Assembly: GCA_016806645.1 (NCBI GenBank)
Contig: JACSYO010001716.1
Location: forward strand, 311,001-375,000
Direction of reading: 5' to 3'
Origin: Ophiodon elongatus
Taxonomy: Eukaryota; Chordata; Actinopteri; Perciformes; Hexagrammidae
DNA length: 64,000 nucleotides
Positions within the stretch are counted from its first letter, which is position 1. Every line of letters begins with the position of its first letter. This document shows positions 55,016 through 64,000 of the stretch, one piece after another. Position numbers and translations under genes: made by a program. The notes under the pieces were generated by a model. It had not been told where the DNA came from. It worked only from the letters and a program-made list of their open reading frames with translations, and did not search any database.

Positions 55016-57149
55016 ATACTTTCCAGCTTGTGTTTTTTTTCGTATTCCCAATAACTCAATCTTACCTGGAGGGTTAGTTGACCACATGTCTGATCGTCTG
55101 CTCATGGTTGTTGACTAGTTGGATTTATTTTTACCAATGTTTCTAGATCAGCTTGGTGAGGATGATGTGATTATTACTGAGAGGAAAAACAGTTAAACCT
55201 GGCACAACATTTGTTTGCCAATCACATACATGCAAGCACACATTCCTGGTGGATTGCTTTGTAACATGAACACTTTGTTTCTACTGTTTAACTCATAATC
55301 AACATATCATTATATCATAAAACTCTGTGCATCCCAAACCTTTAAAATTCAAGGATCTGTTATTCAAACTGGACGTCCTGGACTGTATTTCTTGTCTCAA
55401 CAGAACCTGACGCAGCACTTACCACAAACCAATTAACCCCTTAATATCTCTCATGGTACACCTTAAAGACAGAACCCAACTGAGAATAAGACTGGAGTGG
55501 TATATGACATCATCATAACATCACATGTAATGGCAGTAGACAGCACTACATCAAATTTCAACCAAATTTTGAGAAAATCTGCAAAAGAAAATGCGAATGA
55601 AAGCATTTTTCCTCCCTCTTATCTTATCGTTTTGCGATAATTAGGAGTTGGTTCATGGAGATAAACAGTGGGTTGCGCCAATCCTCCAGTAGCTAAACCA
55701 TTAAAATGCAGAAGAAGAACAAGACAACATAATTAAAAGAATGCTAGTCGAACATCAAACAGTGAAGAACAATATAGAAAACTGGATATAAATGTTTCAT
55801 GTATTAAATGGGAGGAAGGTTACATTAGGTCAGTGTGCAGTGATGAAGATCTCGCTATTTTTGTCTTCAGTGGACAGTGAAGTCACATGCTTCATGTACG
55901 TCATAATTTGTCCGCTAAATCTGTTTGCATTGCTCTTCTTCCCAGTTTGCTTTTATCAATACACCAACTTTTCCACATCAGCCAAAAATATACACTTTAT
56001 TTTGCGATATTTCCAGGTTTTTCCTAATTTTCGACATTTAATGCACAAACTCAAAATGTGCATGAAAACAATTACATGGAAACGCACTAGGTTAAACAGT
56101 AAGGATCCTGGATGATGAGGATAGCACCACGGTTGGTTCACTTAAAACTATAAAACCTCTTTTGACTATATAAAATTATAATGTTTCCTCCAGTTTTCTT
56201 CCCCTCAAGCCTTTATTGTTACTTTGAAGTCCTTCAGGCTGTTTTCAAAGGTGATATTTTGTCTTCAGATATCGTGAGAGCTATTGCAAATGGGAATTTT
56301 TATTCAGCAGCTCAGATTATTTCACTAAACCAAATAATCACGAGCTTATGTTCAGAAGTTACTTGTTTTTTCACTTGTTTCCAGTTCCGCTCATCACTTC
56401 CCCAATGGGCTTCTCTTTTGTCTGTCACCTGTTGTCTTCTTCTCTTCCTCCATCTACAGTTGCACTCCAGCACAAAATGGGGAGCCCTGGATGACCTCCA
56501 AGATGTCACCTCCCTCCGCCATTTTTAATGCGCCACCTGTCATATACAAAAAGATTTCAATGTCTAATCAAGACCATTCACTTTCTCCCCATGCCTCACA
56601 CTGAAAAACCAACGTCTCAAAACCCCCTTTTCTATACCAACTGTGAATTTTCATACAACTCCGCGCACTCATTAACAGCCCTTGAGTGCAAGCTGGAAAC
56701 TCAGCGGATCGTGTCAAAGCGTTCCGAGCAGAGAAGATAGCTCTTTCTTGCTCATCCTCACTGGTTTTCAGTCTGGGTGCCCTCAAGGTTAGCAGATTAG
56801 CATACAACATTAGACGTGGGGTATTCAGAGGGATCCAGGAGGCTGCTCAGGTCCCAGCTCATGCATACGCTGTACTGTGTGTTTTCCGTTAGTGCTATTA
56901 GCATGCATGCCAGTTATCCGCCTGACAGAATGGGTCATGTTGTGTCATGTCATGTCATGTTGTGTATGAAGTTATCACATCATGACACATTGTGTAGCTG
57001 TCAATGAGAATCACAGTCTGCCTAGTGTCACTCTGCGTGATCTCGAAAAATGTGCATTCCTAGCAAATATTTCTGCCAATATGTCTGTCCAACAGGGATA
57101 TTTCCGAGTGTCAAATAATAAGTGGCAAGAGTGTCAGCTTTGCATTTAA
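55016..57149. other. Non-coding sequence, partly repeat-derived
   Basis: 55560-56090 ends with AACAATTACATGGAAACGCA, a word familiar from fish miniature elements. 56935-56970 has a short ATGTC/TGTGT tandem. The 107- and 115-codon frames at 55792 and 56181 have no domains. Confidence 0.35.
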
Positions 57150-57512
57150 AGGATCCAAAGTGTAGCATTTAAGGGGATTTATTGGCAAGAACTGAATATA
57201 ATATTAACAACACATTTTTCATCAGTGTATAATGACCTGAAACTAACAATTGTTGTCATTCGTTAGCTTAGAATGACCCATCCATGTCTACATTGGGAGC
57301 GCAGTCCTCTATGTTTCACCGCCATGTTCTACAGAAGCCCAAAATGGACAAACCAAACATTGGCTCTAAAGAGAGCCTTTCTTGTTTGTATTTTACCTGA
57401 AGGCCACCGTAGTTCTCTGACACACCTGGAAAGGGAAAAGTGAGCAGAGGGGTATTGAGTTGCAATCTGCAACCTTACCGCTAGATGCCGCTAAATCCTA
57501 CACACTGCTCCC
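57150..57512. mobile_element. TTAA-flanked miniature element (piggyBac-like)
   Basis: TTAA lies on both sides (57146-57149 and 57513-57516). The left end AGGATCCAAAGTGTAG and the complement of the right end GGGAGCAGTGTGTAGGATTT share an A/GGG..AGTGTAG pattern. The body contains GAAGGCCACCGTAGTTCTC and CTAGATGCCGCTAAATCC, common in fish MITEs. 363 bp, non-coding. TTAA targets point to piggyBac-type mobilisation; that assignment is inference. Confidence 0.65.
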
Positions 57513-57516
57513 TTAA

Positions 57517-57940
57517 CATTGACATCATTAACCAACTCCCCTTGAATTACAGTCGTACCTTATAGTGTTAAGTAGAGTATCACCTTTGTTTATGAATGAT
57601 GAACCAAGGCACATTCACTCACTATTATTTTGCTTTAAAGAATGAACCACAACCAAGCTTCTTTTTTTTTTTACATTAGTGACCGCTGACAACTTGTGGC
57701 GACAACTGAAGAATGGATAAATCTGGAAAAAGGAGCAAAAGCAGAAGAAGTTACTGATGATTTTTAAAACAACACATAACGAGTTGGAGTTGAACTTGAA
57801 CTTGAACTCATTCAGATAAATGTCTACAGCCAGTCAGCCAATCATGTTGCTTAGCAGAAGGCTTTTTCCCGACTGGAGGACTCAAGTACATTGCACACGC
57901 AAAACCAAACAAACATACGACCATCACCCAGTAGACATGT
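57517..57940. other. Non-coding sequence
   Basis: Nothing recognised apart from a short TTGAACTTGAACTTGAAC tandem near 57790. Confidence 0.4.
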
Positions 57941-57944
57941 TCGT

Positions 57945-58095
57945 GTCCCGTGTGAAACAGAACCAACTTATTATTTTACAGTAGTTTTGTTATGTAGCTT
58001 TCTGTTGTTTACCTTTTTTTAACTGAACAAAAGTTGTTTTTTTTACTAAAACCATAATCTTTTCATAAACCTAAGTTCTTTTGGTGCCTGACCCT
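57945..58095 (-). repeat. Fragment of the GTCAACGTTGAC-family repeat
   Basis: GTGTCCCGTGTGAAACAG, TTTTACAGTAGTTTTG and ACTAAAACCATAATCTTTTC correspond to blocks of the minus-orientation copy at 40130. Diverged. Confidence 0.45.
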
Positions 58096-58439
58096 CTCCA
58101 AGTATTTTTTTTGCAAAAGTAAACCTAAAGATGTCTGCACATCTGTATCATGAAAAGTGTTGCTGCTTTTAGCTGTGACCACTTCCTGTCCACACTGTAC
58201 AGACAACAACCACCTGGATTATTTTGACACAGCACGTCATTCTTGCCCCAGAGCCCACCAGCTGGTAAATCTGGCCCTGGTCCACACGACCCCTGTCTTT
58301 GGGTTGATGCAAAGTGTAAAAGTTGCTTGAACGCAAAACTATTCTTAAGATCATGCTTTACCACGAGATGTTGGAAGCTACTTTGCAGCTGCAGCCATGA
58401 GAAGGTCGTCACTGCAGTGTCAGTGGCCTTTTATCAATA

Positions 58440-59440
58440 CAAAGTACGCCAAGTACGGACTAGTGTACTTTGGAGTTTGGACTAGGGAGTCCAGACTCCG
58501 AGGGACGCAAGGCCGCAGTACGGTCATTCTGTAATTGTAACAGCAGCTGACTTGATGATGTCACCACCTCAGCTGTTCTTGCTAATGAGTTTACTTCGGT
58601 TCAACAAACCAAACCAAATGTGAAAACCATGCTTTTTTCGTTTTCATTTCAAATTAAATAAAAATAATTGTAATTTTAATTGTATATTTGTATGTATATA
58701 TACACACATATACTTGTATATATACACATAATTGTATATATATTGTGTGTATAAATATACATACATACACATATAATTGCAAACAATTTGGTCAAAAGTA
58801 AAAAGACAGCGCTCTAGTTCAACGTTAAGGTTAAATTAAAATATTAAGTTATAAATCTTAACCTTTCCCTCAGTCAAACTGATTCAACGTTACCTGGGAA
58901 CAAATAATAAACCAAAGATTTCTCGTTAGATCCCCCAAACCTAATTATATAGGAGACATGAGAGCCAGCGGATCATTTCAAAAAGATCAGGCTGTTCTCG
59001 GTGGGCACCATGAGCTAACCAGTCCCGCTAGCAGGACCTTAAATCTCCGAAATCGTCAGAGTATATTTCTGACAAACCGAACACATATTTGATGCTTAAA
59101 ACAACTAACTTCTCGCCTAAAACAAATCCTAAAATTCCATTCCTTGACTCAACAACACAGAAACAGAAAGGTAACTTTCAGTTGTGTGTTTTCTCCTCCG
59201 CCATTGGTCCCTGTTGCTGGTGCGAAATGCATTCTGGGATATTTGGCTGTCCCAAGTACGGACAAGTCACCTCTGATGCATCCCTAGTAAATTGGGCGGA
59301 GCAAGTCACATCCGGGCATTTGGACCGCGCTTGGCTAGATGTGAACTTTAGAATTGGAACAGGATTTGGGCTGCGACTGATGACGTTTCACAAGTCCACG
59401 AGAACACAAGTACAGACAAGAACACATGTTGAGAAACAGC
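58440..59440. repeat. Composite dispersed repeat with CAAGTACGGAC blocks
   Basis: GCCAAGTACGGACTAGTG near 58447 and CCCAAGTACGGACAAGTC near 59252 are similar. GAAATGCATTCTGGGATATT (about 59224) and GATGACGTTTCACAAGTCC (59380) belong to a known fish repeat pattern. The interior holds a TATACACA microsatellite (58690-58775). The 130-codon frame at 59089-59481 falls in this repeat and is not a gene. Confidence 0.45.
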
Positions 59441-60690
59441 CCAGTATCTCAAAACAGCACACCTTCACATATTCATATTGAATGAGAAATGCCGTTAATC
59501 AGACAAAACAGGCCAGCACTGGCGCATATCCAGGATATAATGAAAGGTCACGATCAGTCTGGCTACACACACACTCCATATCAGCGGTGAAGGATGACTG
59601 AGAGCAGCATAAAAAGTCCAGAGTTGATAAACCTGCCAGCCCTGCAGCAACTTTGTCATGAGTGAGGAGAACAGGTGCAGTAGACGTTAGGGCTCATGAT
59701 GAGCAATGATGATGGACCCGGAGGAGGGGGAGGAGGCTGTAAAACAATGGGGACGGACAAAATGAGAGGGGAGATCAATAACCAGGCCAGGGGTGGGAGA
59801 GGGGGGTCTCCTGGCTGACAGCAGTCATTAACCGTGATGTGCCAACAGATGCCACAGCTGCCGAAAGCCTAATCTGTGCAATTTACACCCCTGTCAGGTC
59901 TGTGCAGGTTCCAACGAATCAGGCGGTGCAGAACTACCCACCTGACACCTTCTCTGCGCACATGTGGCCCAACTAGCACAGACACACACTCATGCACCAG
60001 GACGAATTAACATACTGCTGTCAAGCACACGCTCAGTCAGTCAAACTCTGTACAACACTGTATCGCCCATATGGGCACCCAGTACATGTATATGCATACC
60101 CACAATGAACACAGCCCGTGATAGCGCGTATCCTCGGCGGGGAATAATCACAGCTCATGTTTCCTGAACTGAGCTCCACTCATCCATACGTTCTTCCATA
60201 TGTGTGGATGGGGCCTATCCCAGCATGCATTAGGCAGGAGGCAGGAGAGCACCAGTCTATTTTAGGGCTTACACCAAATCATTCAGTTTCTGAAGACAGG
60301 CATCGATATTATGAAGCAATCTTGACTGATATCTTATGATGTGTTTCAGGAACATTATATTTTTAAATGGTTCATCATTGCTTAATAAAAGTTGCTTGAA
60401 CAATGTGTTTTTGTATAAACTATATAAAAAATAGAAGTAGAAATCTTCGTAAAAAAATTGCTGAATTCAAACTCAAATGAATAAATATTTCTTATTAGAA
60501 ACTTAGTTTTCTCTGTTTGAGCTATAGGCTTGCGTATGGGCTAATCTTAGCTGACCTGCTGAACACATAAGTAATAATAATGTTAGTCACAGAGTTACAA
60601 AGCTTTTATTAGAAACTCTAGAAAATAAATAAAAAATATTCAATAAGTTTATCACAATATCACAGTCTCGCCTGTCATCTGTCCCCCCGC
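59441..60690. other. Unique sequence, candidate conserved island
   Basis: 59640-59950 (AACCGTGATGTGCCAACAGA, GCCTAATCTGTGCAATTTAC) is repeat-free with balanced composition. No gene supported. Confidence 0.35.
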
Positions 60691-60694
60691 TGGT

Positions 60695-61205
60695 CTCAGT
60701 GACGTCACTCATTGGTTTATGGACTGCTGTTTTGAAGCCTTGAGTTCAGCATCTTGCCACTCGCAATCTTGTTTTTTGGACATCGCCATCTTGTTTTTTG
60801 GAACCAGAAGTGACACCAGAGGGTGGAACAAAGTACAATTGAAGGTGACCAAAATGTCATAATTAACTTTCATGAACTGAAAACACATTGTGAAAGAGTT
60901 TGAGTTGTAAGATGACTAAAAAAGGTAGCCGCGCCCTAAATCATCCCCTGCTTTAGGTTCTGTTTGACTCTAAATGGACCATAATTTACTAAATGAACAT
61001 CATGCTGTATTGAAGAAGACTTGAAATTAGAGCTTGAGACCATAAACTCATGTTTACAATGTTTACTGAGGGAATAAATTAAGAGAGAAGTAGAGTCATT
61101 TTCTCATAGACTTCTATACAACCAGAGGAGTTGCCCCCTGCTGGTCGTTAGAGAGAATGCAGGCACTTTTGCATTGGCTTTACTTTTTAGAACTGGAGGT
61201 TGTGA
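60695..61205. repeat. MITE-like dispersed repeat
   Basis: GCCATCTTGTTTTTTGGAAC, ATTTTCTCATAGACTTCTAT and GAGTTGCCCCCTGCTGG, with CATTGGCTTTACTTTTTAGA near the end, make up a repeat very common in fish. The CGCAATCTTGTTTTTTGGA word is tandemly doubled near 60765-60800. Non-coding. Confidence 0.6.
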
Positions 61206-62285
61206 CAAACATTCCTTCACTTCACATCATGTGATCAAAATGTGTGTATCATTCCACGTCAAGTGAAGTCACAAGTCAGTGGTGTTTAAGTCAAGCTGTG
61301 TTCAGACTGCGTTTGGCCTGTGTGGAGCATTGATGTGGCACAACTAATCTCCAAAGGATTGCAGGGTACGTAAACACATAGCGAGAAGGAAATGAGCCCT
61401 CCAGACACATCACAGCGTGGGTTTTAGCCTTTGCGTTATTTGCACAAATATTGTCATATTTGGACTTTGTTTGTGCAGTCTCTGTGTTTATTTACCTCAC
61501 CCGCTGTGTTTATGTAGTTAGTTACATATGCACTTGGCGTGTCCATACATTTGCGCAGCGGGCCAGTGTGTGTTTTTGTGTGACAGCTCGACCTCACGGA
61601 AATCTAGTGTTTCTCCTTTTTGCCTTGAGTCATGAAGTCATGAAGCCTCTGGATAATGGTTGCTCCAAAAATGTAACATTATGAACTCACATGGACACTT
61701 TATATATCTTTTTTTTGTGCAGAATTTGTGTATATTTGTGAACACTTACATCTTCTTATCGACTTTGTATGCAATAGCACTGTGTCTAACATTTGCTTTG
61801 CTTTCCGTCCAAGCACACCTGCATGATACACATCTGTCCATTTAGACTGAGATCTGTTGATTGTGAAGGCTTATGATTTCACGTATTCTTTTGTATCCTC
61901 ATCAAACCAATCTTCATTCATGCTTCTTTCTCGTTTATTTAGGTTTTTCCTTTAAAGTCTCACCTGTCTTTAGCTACTCTTGAGCTGAAATTAGAGTGGA
62001 TCATAATAAATAGAAGTAAAGTATATAGTATAATGTTGTCTAACCCTATTCCATCACCACCAGTTCCTCCAACCTGCCAAACAGATGTCACATCAGTGTG
62101 CATCCCAGAGCCCCTGTTCCATCCTCCTCCTGTTTAACTCACTGCCCCTCTGTCCTCAAGGGGCCTCACCTGTCATCATTAGATTCAATAGAAATTTATA
62201 GCTGTTCCTGGATGTTGATGTCAATGTATAGCGGGCCTGCCAAATGCAACCAGGCACTCTGATATCTGTCTCCAGCCACTCCCAC
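61206..62285. other. Non-coding sequence
   Basis: AT-rich with short chance frames. Nothing recognised. Confidence 0.4.
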
Positions 62286-62335
62286 TTCCTCCTCCTCCTC
62301 CTCCTTCTCCTCCTCCTCCTCCTCCTCCTCCACCT
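62286..62335 (+). repeat. CTC trinucleotide microsatellite
   Basis: About 14 CTC units with one TTC interruption. The Arg-rich complementary frame is an artefact. Confidence 0.95.
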
Positions 62336-63020
62336 CCCTCCCACTACTCACACTTTCATCCCTCCCTAAGGGCCATCAATAATGCAACATGGAGCTCCTC
62401 AAGCAGTGTGTGCACACAAACACAAAGTCCATGAAGGCACACCAACAGGCCCAAGCACACGGTCTTGAAAATACACACACATGGAAGGTTCAATTCCCCT
62501 GTGTGATTTATAGACGGCCACTGTGAGGGGCTCCTGCTGTGGAGGCCATTATCATGCAGGCAAACACATCTGCAGACATCAATAAGTGAGGCAGAGGGTC
62601 GAGGGGGGTAGCCCTGGTGTCAGGAGAATCCCCCTCAGGCTGTCAGAGCCTTTCACGAGGGGCTCTGACAACAAGCAGCGCCTCCTCGCCGTTGTTTGGC
62701 CGCCGTTGTCAGTCAGTCGGTGGGGGTTGAAGAGAAGAACAAGGGGCCTCTGTAGGACACGTGGACACGAGGGAGGCCAAAGAGCGCCTGGAGACATGTG
62801 CTCGGAGGCTACGCTCTGGAGAAGAGTTGCCGAGAGCTGTTCTGATGTTTCCTGCTTTAAGAGTCACAAGATTCTAAACTCAACAAAAAGAAAAGCTGAA
62901 AAGCATACATTTCTTGGATCTTCAAGTTGGAAAATATGCAAAAGAGATCCAAGAAAGGTTTGTAATGGTAAGTGTAAGAGCTTGATAAAAAACTGCAAAA
63001 ACATTATTTGACAGAACTCA
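62336..63020. other. Unique sequence with a short perfect hairpin
   Basis: TGTCAGAGCC (62641-62650) pairs perfectly with GGCTCTGACA (62661-62670). The G/C-richer 62480-62820 block is repeat-free and may be a conserved element. The 141-codon frame 62586-63011 has no domain and no coding-like composition. Confidence 0.4.
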
Positions 63021-63022
63021 TG

Positions 63023-63232
63023 GTCCACTTACTCGCTTTGCATATATCATGTGGTCTTCATCAGCAGACGATGATGTTTGAGCTCAATTTTAAGCCAACA
63101 GGGTCAAGACATCCTAGAGGTCCTGAGGAAAAAGGGTTACAACTCCACTTCCATGATGAAGGAGGAAACTCCATTGGCTGATGAAGACCATGTGATACAG
63201 TCAAAAAGTAAGCTTTTAACAAGTAAGTGGAC
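63023..63232. mobile_element. Miniature inverted-repeat element
   Basis: The outer ends GTCCACTTACTCG (63023-63035) and CAAGTAAGTGGAC (63220-63232) are inverted with one mismatch. The inner arms ATCATGTGGTCTTCATCAGC (63046-63065) and GCTGATGAAGACCATGTGAT (63177-63196) match at 18 of 20. The 210-bp body is non-coding. No clear target duplication at the borders. Confidence 0.75.
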
Positions 63233-63604
63233 CTTGAGTTGAGACCATTTTTTGGATTGCTTTTTCTAAGGTCATAAATGAACTGTCAAGGTCAACTGCT
63301 GTATAATATAATGATTAGGCTTGCAGAAACGATTAAGTATTTTCTGGTTGACCCTGAAATCTAAGGAAATGCGAGAAAATCCATGAGAAAAGTCCAAGGT
63401 TTGGTCAAGTTGAGTCAAAATCGAATGCTGCCATATTAGTTTGTTTGAGGTAAACTGGCACTTCTTCATGGCTTTTATAACATAAATATGTATCCCCGAT
63501 GTGTCAGACACATACAGAAGTATGAGAAAAGACTTTCCTCTCTGTTTGTCTCCTGCTCCATCTATCAGAAAGTGTGTGAAACAACGAGTGAGTCAGTCAA
63601 TAAA
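63233..63604. other. Non-coding sequence
   Basis: Nothing recognised. Confidence 0.4.
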
Positions 63605-63760
63605 CACAAAGGGAGGTCTGCACCTGTATTAACTGGGCGGTGTAGCAGCAATCTAACAGCACCATAAATTACATTTATATAACCACGATAACAAGAAATG
63701 TTCTAGTTGCAACAGTAATGACTATATTACATTCATATGTTTATTAAGAGTCTTTTTAAA
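63605..63760 (+). repeat. Unclassified dispersed repeat, copy 3 of 3
   Basis: GCACCTGTATTAACTGGGCG and TAGCAGCAATCTAACAGCAC, then ATATTACATTCATATGTTTA, match copy 1 at 123-250 in the same order. The shared stretch with copy 1 is longer than with copy 2. Confidence 0.65.
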
Positions 63761-64000
63761 TAATTGCTTGACTAATGTTTCACATCTTCTATTGTTTCAT
63801 ATCGTACTTTCAACCCCCACAACCTGATAGTTACTACAAGTGTTTACATCACACACTCTGCTACATGCTAACACGTAACCTCTGTACCCCTTTACAACAA
63901 ATGCCTTCCTCTTCACTGGGCTTTGTAGGTCATTTCTCACAAATGTATCTATAAAGACAAACATAAAACAGAGTGGATGTTTATGGCTGACAGAGTGTAT

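Noticed and set aside
59089..59481. 130-codon frame
   Set aside because: Lies within a dispersed repeat; the residues around GPCCWCEMHSGIFGCP come from the repeat's common sequence.
62586..63011. 141-codon plus-strand frame, the longest outside the LINE
   Set aside because: No recognisable domain, irregular Arg/Lys-rich composition, and a competing minus-strand frame; length is within chance for a window of this size.

Overview
The window looks like non-coding, repeat-rich DNA from a ray-finned (percomorph-type) fish. Evidence for this is the mix of elements: an L2-clade LINE with a TTGAA-type 3' tail, two tRNA-derived SINE families, Tc1, hAT and Ty3/gypsy relics, many short inverted-repeat elements, and abundant CA, TC, TA and CAT microsatellites. 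Coding density is close to zero. I find no bacterial-type operons, no rRNA and no genuine tRNA gene. The only long convincing open frame is the reverse transcriptase of one L2 copy at 42886-45000.

Layout. 0-10 kb: a dispersed unclassified repeat (two copies), SINEs, a broken Tc1 transposase (about 5900-6800, minus), a 37-bp inverted repeat flanking a TA-rich microsatellite (8314-8630) and a near-perfect 56-bp palindrome (8681-8736). 10-27 kb: mostly unique sequence with some conserved-element-like islands, microsatellites, a hAT-type miniature element, a gypsy relic whose gag zinc knuckle is joined to an RT/RNase H segment (17359-17619), and a cluster of SINEs at 23.7-24.5 kb. 27-42 kb: a hAT-like transposase relic next to a SINE, more unique islands, and a well-formed candidate spliced exon at 39436-39634.

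42.2-49.8 kb is the most unusual part. A diverged AT-rich tandem array (core GGCATACTATACTATGAC) has been split by successive insertions. A SINE entered the array and an L2 then entered that SINE with a 7-bp target duplication, so the L2 open frame starts with eight SINE codons. A second, decayed L2 copy lies further on and carries a small inverted L2 tail inside it. 49.8-64 kb: a dispersed repeat carrying a perfect oestrogen-response-element palindrome, another SINE, an unidentified coding-like stretch on the minus strand (53744-53932), a nested inverted iteron structure (54.2-55.0 kb), a TTAA-flanked miniature element (57150-57512), other MITE-like repeats, and a third copy of the unclassified repeat at the far end.

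No host protein-coding gene can be named. The unique islands would fit a gene desert or a very long intron, but that is inference. All family names come from recognition of sequence features, not from a database search.
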